A program made the translations under genes and the position numbers. 64,000 nucleotides of DNA from Panagrolaimus kolymaensis. Its lineage: Eukaryota; Nematoda; Chromadorea; Rhabditida; Panagrolaimidae. Under the pieces are notes generated by a model, which saw only the letters and a program-made list of their open reading frames with translations, had not been told where the DNA came from and did no database searches. The stretch is from contig JAJQJQ010000014.1 in NCBI GenBank assembly GCA_028622995.1, positions 806,001 to 870,000 on the forward strand, read 5' to 3'. Shown in pieces: positions 54,606-64,000 of the stretch; position 1 is the first letter of the stretch, and each line of letters starts with the position of its first letter.

Positions 54606-55385
54606 ATGAAGCTTACATTATCAATCAGTCGTACAATTTCTCATCGATTATTCAGTTCTCTGGCCGCTCCATCATCATCTTCAAATATTCTAATCGATGC
54701 TGAACCTTCATCAGAAGTTTTACGAAAAGCAAGTGTTCGTCCAATTTTACTCAAACCTTATCTTGATCCAATCCTGCATGATGAAGATTATTTCAAAATG
54801 AGTAAAGCTGTTTCAATTACTGATATGTTCAATGCTCGTGTTCATTATGGTCATCGAATAGGAACTCTCAAAGATGATATGAAATGGGCTCTTTATGGTG
54901 AACGTTTGGGAATAACTATATTTGATCTCGATATTACTAAGAAGTATCTTGTTAAAGCCTTGAACTTTTTGGCTCATGTTTCTTATCGTGGTGGAATGGT
55001 GCTGTTTGTTTCGTCTGATAGAGCAAATATGTTAATGATTGAAAAAATAGCAGCTGATATGGGACATTATTCTCATACGCGTAAATGGCAAGAAGGAACT
55101 CTTACAAATACTGGTCAGCTCTTTGGTGCTTCTGTTCGATTACCTGATACGATCATCTTCCTTTCAACTTTATCATCAACTCTTGAACGACATCCTGGTG
55201 TGGTGGAAGCTGCAAAAATGACTATTCCTACAATAGGAATATGTGATTCTAATGCTGAACCAAATTATGTTACTTTTCCTGTTCCTGGAAATGATGATTC
55301 AACTCCATCGATTAGTTATTATATGAACCTCTTCAAACTTGCAATTGATCGTGGTCGTGAAGCAAGAGAAAAAGTTTCAAATTAA
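54606..55385 (+). CDS. mrps-2: Mitochondrial small ribosomal subunit protein uS2m (MRPS2)
   Basis: Intronless, 259 residues. It starts at MKLTLSISRTISHRLFSSLA, a mitochondrial targeting-like peptide, directly after TTTTTCAG|G (probable trans-splice acceptor at 54604); the open frame extends upstream without a better start. Ribosomal S2 signatures: VSITDMFNARVHYGHRIG, ALYGERLGITIFDLDIT, LNFLAHVSYRGGMVLFV, HSHTRKW-type YSHTRKWQEGTLTNTGQLFG, LPDTIIFLSTL and AKMTIPTIGICDSNAEPNYV. Role: structural protein of the mitoribosome small subunit. Divergent from NAA15 with about 600 bp between starts. Confidence 0.94.
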   Translation: MKLTLSISRTISHRLFSSLAAPSSSSNILIDAEPSSEVLRKASVRPILLKPYLDPILHDEDYFKMSKAVSITDMFNARVHYGHRIGTLKDDMKWALYGERLGITIFDLDITKKYLVKALNFLAHVSYRGGMVLFVSSDRANMLMIEKIAADMGHYSHTRKWQEGTLTNTGQLFGASVRLPDTIIFLSTLSSTLERHPGVVEAAKMTIPTIGICDSNAEPNYVTFPVPGNDDSTPSISYYMNLFKLAIDRGREAREKVSN

Positions 55386-56562
55386 AGTACCAATTAGATT
55401 ATTTGTTGTTGTTGTATTTTACTTTAGGATTTATGTCATTTTAATTTTGTTTGTTCTAATAAAGTTGTCTTTTTTTCTTTTGTTCTTGAAATGCGTTCTT
55501 TTGACTTTATAACATGATGTTAATGGTTTCGCACTTGTTATTAAAGCAGTTTGTTGTTGTATTGTTTTTACCGATATTTCATCTTGGTGGATTAATTTTA
55601 TGATAGCATTGTAAATGCGAGAGCTAAACACTCATAGATGGTTAATGACTGGATGAAGATCAAGCTGAGAATGATTAATGGCATTGAAAGCTTCATGCAT
55701 CTTTAAGTTTCTTATAGTTGTGAACCTCGTATTTCACCCACTAACTCCTCCACATTTCATTATCAATGACAAACGAAATTCAGAAGAAATTTTTTGAAAT
55801 GGATGTTCCTTTTTCTCATTACAGTATGTCGCGTTATGTATGTAATCAATGTTGTTGAGAATTGTGGTATGATTTTTTTATTAAAACACTACATAGTTGA
55901 TGACGCAACAACACACAGTTTTTAACACTTTTTGATTAACTAATTTTAGCTTTTAAAATGGTGGCTCATTAATGTTTTTATGTTTTACATTTTGTTTGTG
56001 GGTGGACATTTCAATCTACTTTCAGAGCATCAATGAGATCAATAACAATTTTTTTTTTTTTTTTGTTTGTTTGTTCGGAAGGCAGGCAAGATGAAGAAGA
56101 AACGTGTGAGCTTAAAAAAAATGAAATAAATTTAACTATTTCTCCCTTATCCTAAGGTTTTCATTGTCTCTCTCTCTCTCGTAATCAAAAATATAACAAA
56201 ACAAAAAATAGCCAATACTCGAAAAAAAAATGCAGCAGCTGTTGTCGTCATTTTCATCATCATCCCTCTAGCAACGATGAAATCCACAAATATCCAATCC
56301 AATCCATCCTTCTTCATCCAAGTTCAAGCAAGCACAAGCAGCAACAACGCAATCGAAAAATGCAAGAGAGAAAGGAGAGAGAAAAAAAACAATCAATGAA
56401 AAATAATGCAATTGCAATTGAGCTAACTTTAAAAAAAAGAAGCAAATAAGAAAACTTTATCTTTTTTGTTATTGGAAAATTGCTTGTTGCTTGCTTGCTT
56501 GTTGTTGGCTATTTTATAATATTTTGTTTTTATCTCCGATTCAGAAAAATTAGCACCCAAAA
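55386..56562. other. Intergenic between MRPS2 and eIF5A-like gene
   Basis: MRPS2 3' UTR with AATAAAG near 55458, then A/T-rich sequence with a (CT)n run near 56170 and Ser/Asn-codon-like CA-rich stretches with no open gene. An acceptor TTCAG at 56544, 18 nt before the next ATG, may be a trans-splice or 5' UTR intron site. Confidence 0.5.
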
Positions 56563-57530
56563 ATGTCAGAAGATACTGATTCCGTTTATTATTGCACGGC
56601 TTCGTTGATTGCTAAACGAGGTTTGATAGTTCTTAATAAACGTCCATGCAGAGTTACGGAAGTACAAGAAATTGATGGAAAGGTTCATATTCTTGCAACA
56701 GAAATTTTACTTCAAGATAAAGAAGTTGAAGCCACCTTTTCACCTGATGATGAAGTTGGAGTACCTGTGGTTGATCGGCATAATTATCAAGTATGTTGTT
56801 TTCATTAAGTTAATTCACGCGGCAATTATGTCTTTAAAAAAATAATAGGATCCAATAAACTTTCCACCAAAAAATGAATATTTTTTTTGATCGAGGAAGG
56901 TTTGCTTTAACTAACAAAACCTAAAGTTTTAATTTTTGCGCACAGCAGATTTTTGGTGTTTATTTTTTCGTTTGTTGGAATTCTGTTGAACATTTTGAGC
57001 ATAACCACTCCCGACATAAAACCCATAAATTCCTCTCGATTTAATGTTTGTTTGTGGATAATTCAAAAAGCATTAAACTTGTTTTACGTATGCGCATAAT
57101 AAGCTTTTTCTTACATTCTTCTAGGAGCATTTCCAAGTAATTTTGTCTTTAATTTTTATCTCCAAATTTGATGATGGTTACTTTTTCATTCTTTTTATTG
57201 AGAATTAATGCCGGCCGCTCAATTTTTTCTCTAAGCTTCTTCCTTTTTTGTTTTGAACCAAAAGTATCTTTGATGATGTCTCAAAATCCAAAAAACCACT
57301 CAAACTTTCACCCTAACTTTCAGTTGAAAAATATAACCAAAGGTAAAACCATGTTGCTTCAATCCCCTGATGGAGATGAAAAAGAACTTCCTCTTCCTCC
57401 AGGAGAATTGGGAGAAGAAATTGAACGATCATTTGCAACTTTTAAGAGTCAAGTTATGATTCTTGTTATTTCATGGGAGAATGAAGAAGCAGCCATTTCA
57501 TTTAAAGCACCCGATGATGATGATGAATAA
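56563..57530 (+). CDS. eIF5A-like protein lacking the hypusine loop
   Basis: Two exons, 56563-56790 and 57324-57530, joined in phase 0; 144 residues. The eIF5A framework is clear: LIAKRGLIVLNKRPCRVTEV (KNGFVVLKGRPCKIVEM in eIF5A), VPVVDRHNYQ-LKNI (VPNVKRTDYQLIDI), GDEKELPLPPGELGEEIERSF (REDLKLPEGELGKEI) and ENEEAAISF. The loop that normally reads STSKTGKHGHAK, holding the deoxyhypusine-modified lysine, is shortened to QEIDGK: about nine residues missing, with no candidate modified Lys in context. Such a protein cannot act in hypusine-dependent translation elongation as eIF5A does. A relative that lost hypusination (compare fungal Woronin-body HEX-1, an eIF5A-fold protein) may have a different role. 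The intron (533 bp) has a good donor and acceptor. Acidic tail PDDDDE. Confidence 0.82.
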
Positions 57531-57911
57531 CTAATTTCTTTTAATAATAATAATTACCAAAAAAAATTTTTGACTGTATTTCATATCTATATCTTAATAC
57601 ATATGTATGTTAAGTAAATATGCTTTAAAATTTATCATAATAAAATAACTCAGAGAAACTTCGATCAATTGCAATGAGACTAAACTTTGTAAGATTGTTG
57701 GTTCCAAAAAACTATAGCAAATACACGCAGATTATTTTCCAACAGTTTAAAATTGAAAGATAATGTTTATTTCCACAAAAAAACAAATACAATTATTTCA
57801 AATACACATACAACAAAAGAAAGAAAAAGAATGGAAAAAATGATGAGATAATTTGATTCTTGGATGTTGTTGTTTTTGTTGTCGTTGTTCAATTTTGAAT
57901 AATGTTCATCA

Positions 57912-59006
57912 TCATTTATGTGATTTATCATCGTCGGCGTGCTTTCGCTTTGATTTTCCAACAACCTTCTTTTGGTTTCTCTGCTAAAACATAAGCAAAA
58001 TTAGACAATTTCATCAACGAAAAAATGTTTTAAAAACATACACTTTGCTGCTTGATTGATTGTTGTTTGTAAGATACTTCTTTCTTGGTAGAATCTCCAT
58101 CAAAATCACTGATATCATCATCATTCATAGCAGGATAATCAGCTTGACGACGAACGATAAGACCCTTTTTAGCTTTTTCCTAAAAAACAAAAGGTTAGAA
58201 AGTTAGTCAAAGTGAAAGAGAAATCAAGATAATACGTGAATAAGCATTGAAAGGAGTTTTAACAAGGTTTTCACGTATTCTCGTAAAAGTAGGTGAAAAC
58301 AAACATGATTAAAGGCTAATTACATTGTTCACCACCAGCTTTTGGCACTATTCAAAAAAGCCGCCGAAGGTAGTAGCAGTGAAATATTAGTTACTAATGA
58401 AGTTTAAAACCAATAAAGCTTCGTAACAAAGCTAGCTAGTAAACATATGTATCAAAAAAACAGAAAAGTAAAAGAACAACAATGCAAACATACTTCTCTA
58501 TCATCATTTTTCTTTGGAGCTTTTTCTTTTGATTTCATACCAATGCCTTCTTTACTATGGTTTTTATCACCAGGACCAGAATCATGTGAGCCATTACCAC
58601 CAATTGCTTCAGTTGATTGCTTCTTTCTTGATGGTTTAACAGATTCAGCAGATTTCTTTTTGATTTCAGTAGGTTTCTTTTTATCAGCAGATTTAGTAAC
58701 TTGTTGACGCTTTGATTGATCATCATGAAATCCAGAACTTCCATCCCAGCCACCATCAGCTAAAGTTTTACCACTTCTTGGATCACCGCCATCAACATAG
58801 ATATTTGCTATGTTTGTAGGACCATCACCGCCATCACCAGATTGCTGTTGTTGTTGAATTGGTTCCTTTGATTTCAGTTTTTGTTGTTGTTGTTGATTCT
58901 TGATTGAAGGACTCTTCTTCTTTTTAAAACATCCAACCATTGATGAAAAGAAAGTTGAAAAACCCATGAAGATTGCTAGAAATGTAAGGATAAATACCAA
59001 GAACAT
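57912..59006 (-). CDS. Membrane-anchored Lys/Gln/Ser-rich protein of unknown function
   Basis: Three minus-strand exons: 59006-58494, 58179-58042 and 57983-57912; 240 residues, phases consistent. It has an N-terminal hydrophobic segment (FLVFILTFLAIFMGFSTFFS), possibly a signal-anchor, then a polybasic KKKK. The rest is disordered: poly-Gln, Gly/Asp repeats (GDGGDGPTNIANIYVDGGDP), alternating Lys/Ser blocks, an acidic NDDDISDFDGDS and a bipartite-like basic tail KSKRKHADDDK. The middle exon GLIVRRQADYPAMNDDDISD looks the most constrained. I do not recognise a family. An intron of 314 bp contains an inverted repeat GTTTTCAC/GTGAAAAC near 58268-58300. Confidence 0.7.
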
Positions 59007-60099
59007 TTATTGAATTTGATTGATTCTTTGTTATCGTCGTCGTCGTTGATGATGATTTAACAAAAGATCCAAGAAACTTGTATGATGTTGCTGTCGTTGA
59101 GAAGATTCAAACAACAAAAGTTGAAAGTGCATCTGTTTTCATTTTGCGTTTTGAAGAGAGAAAAAAAGTGAAAACTAAAATTTGCATCGATGGAAAAAAG
59201 AGAAGCGGGAGAAAAAAATTTGGAAGCGAAAGCATGGGAAAGCAAGCTTATTGCATGAAACAAAAAAGTAAAATAAAGCTGTGGGGAAAGCTTTATCAAT
59301 AATGATGGATTCCAAATACAATACCAAAAAAATTGGAAATTTTTTCAAGGAATTGTTAGTCGATGCTGTGGATTTATTTTTGCTATAGTTATTTTTTGCA
59401 TTGTTAATAAACATGAACAAAGTCGTCGCAATTTCTTAAAAGGTTTTATGGTTCCTTAATTCTTTATCAATGATGCAAGAAGTTCAGATTACAATAAAGT
59501 GATTTATTGCTTGTTCCCATATGCTTAAATTTGAAGGCCTTCGTTATGGATTTTCCACGGTGTTTTAATGATTAACCTTTTGTTTGTATTGTTTATCATG
59601 TATGGCAGATGGGATAACTGTAACATTACTGGTTACACTGCTGCTATTAGTCTGTCATAAAATCTGAAACTGCTTTTAATTCTGTCTTCGAAGAAGAAGG
59701 GGGAAAAGAAGTAACTATGAAGCTTCATGCAATCAAAGCATCTTTAAGCGTGCTTTTATATATTGCGAAACATGAAGTTTCATTAATCTTTTTATGGACT
59801 TTAAAACTTTATCAAACAACTTGTTAAAAAAAATTGAACGATTCTGAGATTCTGTATCTGCATATAATATTCAATAGAAGCTTTTATTACTAAGAAAATA
59901 TAAGAAAAATGCAATCAATTAGGCTTCTTTCAACCATGTTACTTACAATTTAATTCCCCGCAAAAAAGTTATCGAATTAGTTTACAAGAATAATTTATTT
60001 TTTAAATAAACAAAAGCAAAAAACAATGAGACAGATAAGTAAATCACAAAGAAAAGAAAGAGAACATAGTAAATAAAATTAACAACAAAAAACGTTAAA
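59007..60099. other. Intergenic, no supported gene
   Basis: Upstream of the minus-strand gene ending at 59006 and downstream of the gene at 60100. Overlapping open frames on both strands at 59057-59420 are not supported by splice or composition signals. Confidence 0.45.
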
Positions 60100-60612
60100 T
60101 TAATATACAAGAAACATTGGTTTTTCATTTTGCGGAATCCATGAGACCAATTTTGCATTCATTTCAGCTTTGAAGTTTTCTACAGCAACTTTATCATTCA
60201 AACGAATAAAAACGTGAGCGTTAGGAGCAAGTATTTTCTGAAAATTTGTGACATTAAAAATCTGATGGTGAAAGGTAAAAAAAACTTACTTTTAAAAGAT
60301 CAAAGAATACATTAGCATTGAATGGATAATCAAAATCAAGACAAAGAATTTTGATTTTGGTTTTTCTTGGAGTTGAAGCAACGTTAACAGGATTCGGATG
60401 AATATGGTGATGAACTGTTGCACTAAAAAAATAAATTAGATAATACAATAAAAAATAAAAATTTCATACCAAACATGATCAGCATTTGGAAGATGAAACA
60501 ATAATTCTTCAGGAGAAATAAGTTTTCCATTTTCATCGATAATATTCGTGCAACATGAGTAAAAAATTTTTACAGTTCCATATTTCGTTAAAGTCATAAA
60601 ATCCTTCCGCAT
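60100..60612 (-). CDS. Unrecognised 137-residue protein
   Basis: Three minus-strand exons: 60612-60470, 60422-60290 and 60237-60100; phases consistent. It reads MRKDFMTLTKYGTVKIFYSC, IDENGKLISPEELLFHLPNA, HHHIHPNPVNVASTPRKTKI, KILCLDFDYPFNANVFFDLL and LAPNAHVFIRLNDKVAVENF. It looks globular and well conserved in style (mixed alpha/beta, few low-complexity runs), but I do not recognise it. The frame is open a further 10 codons upstream (RKREQQQIKL), so the real start may lie in an upstream exon; an acceptor-like TTTGATAG precedes that stretch at about 60643. Confidence 0.65.
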
Positions 60613-61749
60613 TAACTTTATCTGCTGTTGTTCTCGTTTCCGCTATCAAAAAACATTTACGAGACATTGCTTATTTTCAAATGGATTTTCAAAAGCTTAT
60701 AAATTTATTCATCAATACTCAAAGCAATATGACTATAAAAGACGGACATCATCATCCACTTGCTTGTTGTATCCTCCATTCATTAACCAATGATGCTCGT
60801 TTTAATTTGTTTTAGCTTCCGCTTTTATATTTTTTTTGACTGGTAAATATTTATCGTGGTGAACATATTCGACAACACGAAAGTGGCAAAAATCATAGCA
60901 ATGGAGATGAAATTTTGCTCAGATGAATCTCGACTAACCACAATCTTGACACTTTACTGTTTTTCCATTTTGATAAAGGAAATACAAGATTATTTTTTCT
61001 GTTTATTGCTAACAACAATTTTTGCTCATTTTTAATTTAGATTTTAGCGCTCTTACAGAGCACATTTTTCTTTTTTACTTTTCAAATTAGAAATATGTTT
61101 GTTTGGATGTATGTTTACAAAACTTTTGACATTGACATTATTATTGCCCCAAATACATACAAACACATTCTTTTTTGATTTTTGTCGCCTTTACTTACCC
61201 AAACTCAAATAAAACAATCAATTAATTTAATTTTTGTAGGTTTTCGAACTTCAAAGAAATTTTTTTATTTTATGGAAAAACTTGATTCAACCATTGAAAA
61301 TCCTTAATAAATAAAAAAATGATGTAAAGGATTTTTTTTTCATGGTTAGACAGACGACGACGACAAGGAAAAAAATGAGGTCAATAGGAATATAGGATGG
61401 AGATGTGATGATGATGATGATGCCTCTGCATATATTCTTCCATCGTCGTCGTGTTCGACATTTTTTTTTTCGTGGATGGATGGATGGAAAAAGAAAGAAG
61501 AAACAATTAAAGTGAAAAAAAAGGAATCCGAAAAAAGCTCGTTTTTGTTTGAATGTAAAAAAAGTTAGTTTTGGTAATTTATTTTCTTGTTGTTTAATGA
61601 AAACTTGAAAGACTTTGTGAATTTGTTAAAAATTTTTTTTTTTCGAGTTTCAAAGTGTTTGTGGTTAGTTCATCGCCTGCTTTTTTGGTTCGTCGGCTTT
61701 CTGTTATCTTCGGCAGCTTTTTAATAAATAACTTTTGATCCTTGAAAAT
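60613..61749. other. Intergenic before the acyltransferase
   Basis: A/T-rich, with (GATGAT)n and (GGATG)n microsatellite-like tracts near 61405-61420 and 61470-61490. No gene recognised. Contains the presumed promoters of the two divergent flanking genes. Confidence 0.5.
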
Positions 61750-64000
61750 ATGGGAGCTGAAATTGCTTTAGAAGATGCATTTTCTCCTAAAACGGTTGAA
61801 CCAAAATTAGAAAAAATTGAACCACCAACACAAGATACTGTCGTTAACCTCGACGATAAAAAACATAGCCAACTAAACCATGGGCATCATCGCCATCATA
61901 ATCGACCAATAATTTTTAAAGAAAAAGAATTTAAAATTCGTCCATCTCTTTTAACGTAAGTTTTAGCATCTAACTTCGAGGAATTTTTTAAGTAATTTTT
62001 GATAAATTTTTCATTGCAGAACTCTTTTTGATGAATCATCTGGTGTTGTATTTAATTTTATTGTTGGCATATTTATTTTACTTTTCTTAGCTACTATTAC
62101 GGGTGATATTGTTAAATATGGAAAGTAAGTTATCGAAAACACACAAAAACTGCCGATGAAAACTTTATTGGATTTGCAATGAAGAATTAATTTTTTTGGA
62201 TTTTTTATCAAAAGTTTATTGACGATTTTGATTCTTTGATTAAATTAAAAAAATAATAATTCATTTTTAGCCCATTGAATCATTTATGGCTAATTTTATG
62301 GAATTTTAATCAATTGCCATTAACCATGGCTGTTTGGTCTGTGATGTTTGGATCAACCTTTTTAGTTTATGCTGGATTAAAATATTGGTCTTTAATTCCA
62401 TCCAAATCCATCACTTTAGTTTCTGAAGCTCCATGGCTAACAATTTTAATTGGATATTTTATAACATTTTTTTATTTATCATTAAAATTTTTATTTAAAT
62501 CTCATCTTAATCCTGCTTGCAGTTTTATAATTACATGTGAAAATGTATGCTTGTTTTGAGAATTAAGAATATTTTTTTCTGAGTTTTAAAATTTAAATAA
62601 TTTTGTTTTATAGACTCGAATTGCAATGAAAGTTTATGCATTTGTTCGAGAAAACATTCCACGAGGAATTCAACAAAAACTTGCGATTAATGATGGAAGT
62701 AAAAAAATTTTAATTGGTGAAGGAATTCAACATTGGCCCACTCCACAACAATATATTTATTTCTTTTTTTGCCCTTCATTTTTATATCGTGATAGTTATC
62801 CTATGTAAGTATATTTATTTTATCCCTTTTTTTATCTTTGATTGAATGCAAAAAAAATATGCAAAAATAAGATTGAGCCTCCCCGCAAAAAGCTTGACAA
62901 GTTTGTTCCTTGTAAACTTTAATTCTTGCTTTGTAATTGCGCAACGAGAAAAAAAAATTGGAAGCTTGTTTTTATCGTAAAAAAGAATGCCATTTTTATT
63001 TTAAAAAATAAAGAAAAAACTTATAACTTAGTATCTTACCGTGAAAAGGCCCGTAAATATGTTTTAGTCACAATGGCCTCACAAATATTGGTTTTATAAT
63101 TTGTAAATTTTTTAAATCTAATTTTATTATTTTTTGCAGGACTGAAACTCGTTCATGGAATTTGGTGGCTAAACATTTGGCTCAAGCTTTAGGATGCATT
63201 TATTTTGTGAATCTTGTATTTATTCAATTTATTTATCCCCAATTTGAACCTATAAATTATAATAAAGTTTCTGTTGGTGAATTGGTTTATTCTATTTTCC
63301 CTGCAATTATTCCTGGTGGATTTTGTTTATTAATGCTTTTTTATGGCCTTCTTCATTGTTGGTTAAATATGTTTTCAGAAGCCATGTATTTTGGTGATCG
63401 ACTTTTTTATGCTGTAAGAAAAACCATTTTTTTTTTCAAATATTAAAAAATGTCGTTGCTAAATTTTTTTTTCTAAAATTAAACTTAATTTTAACTTTCA
63501 TTTTTGAGCTTTGACTCGCCAATATTTTTTATGTGAAAATACCATTACTTAATTTTGTCGCTATTTTTTGCCCCAAAATTAATCAAACAATAATTTTAAA
63601 TAAATTTGTCGTTTTGTAGAATTGGTGGTCATCTCGAAATATGGCTGAATATTATCGAAATTGGAATCTTGTCGTTCATGAATGGCTTTATGCTTATGTT
63701 TATAAAGATTTAGCCATGGTTAGCTTTTTTATTTTTACGGCTTTAATAAACCTTTGTCATGCCCATTTTTAATTGCTCAATTTTCAAATCGACTTAATTT
63801 TTAGTTAATCGGTGGCAAAAAAGGCTTGAAAACCGCTCAAGTCGCTGTATTCTTTTTATCTGCTTTTTTTCATGAATATTGGTTTGGAGTTTCATTAAGA
63901 ATTTTTTATCCAATTATGTTTGTACTTTATTTTATTTTTGGAGGTAATAATTTCTCCTAAAATTAAAAAAAAAATGAGTTTTTCTTTAGGAATCTTTTTC
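61750..64000 (+). CDS. Sterol O-acyltransferase-like MBOAT enzyme (partial, continues past the window)
   Basis: Exons 61750-61955, 62020-62124, 62271-62544, 62614-62804, 63140-63413, 63620-63718, 63805-63943 and 63990-beyond; phases consistent. A His-rich cytosolic N-terminus ([11 protein letters not shown]) is followed by multiple TMs. SOAT/ACAT signatures: [20 protein letters not shown] (APTLxYRDSYPR in SOAT), [32 protein letters not shown] and [12 protein letters not shown], whose His is the MBOAT catalytic residue. Expected to transfer fatty acyl-CoA to sterol (or possibly another lipid) in the ER membrane. The closest C. elegans type is mboa-1. Odd: the FYxDWWN box reads FYANWWS, with Asp to Asn and Asn to Ser at conserved positions. 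The C-terminal one or two TMs lie outside the window. Confidence 0.9.

Overview
The window is nematode genomic DNA. It is very AT-rich, with short introns ending in TTTTAG or TTTCAG, several acceptors placed directly at start codons (compatible with spliced-leader trans-splicing), a cuticle collagen, and chemoreceptors of the srx, sre and srg-superfamily types. I cannot name the species. Exon models were built by eye from splice signals, phase and protein similarity, and no database search was run.

Layout. (1) 2-12.5 kb (+): a secreted thioester-containing protein (TEP, alpha-2-macroglobulin/C3 family) with an intact GCGEQ thioester. Between two constant exons lie twelve tandem versions of one exon, all with phase-1 acceptor and phase-2 donor. 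They encode the bait region and the conserved FPETW block. (2) 14-17.7 kb (-): two related chemoreceptors; the second has lost TM4 around a short GC-rich palindrome. (3) 19.5-21.5 kb (+): a CHK-kinase-like protein. (4) 21.9-23.9 kb (+): an srx receptor broken by a TTCGAA-rich foldback. (5) 25.4-27.5 kb (+): an sre receptor. (6) 29.5-30.8 kb (+): a dihydrodiol dehydrogenase. (7) 31-34.2 kb (-): a divergent G-alpha-s whose 1.7 kb intron carries a GGATCC-type repeat. (8) 37.5-38.5 kb (+): a cuticle collagen. (9) 38.9-40.7 kb (-): a coiled-coil BTB protein. (10) 41.3-42.9 kb: a 1.07 kb near-perfect palindrome and a 273 bp hAT-like MITE with a perfect 8 bp target duplication. (11) 43.6 kb (+): a Gly/Tyr-rich secreted peptide.

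44-64 kb is a denser housekeeping block: UTP21/WDR36 (-) and DUS2 (+) share a 295 bp divergent promoter; then a C-type lectin with a KPT stalk (+), NAA15 (-), mitochondrial ribosomal protein S2 (+), an eIF5A-like protein without the hypusine loop (+), a Lys/Gln-rich membrane-anchored protein (-), an unrecognised 137-residue protein (-), and a sterol O-acyltransferase (+) running off the end.

The main discovery candidate is the TEP bait-exon cassette. Eight consecutive introns inside it carry a shared GTGGCGTC-type element, a plausible RNA-structure signal for mutually exclusive splicing. Three of the twelve exons look decayed. The second candidate is the eIF5A paralogue without the hypusine site.
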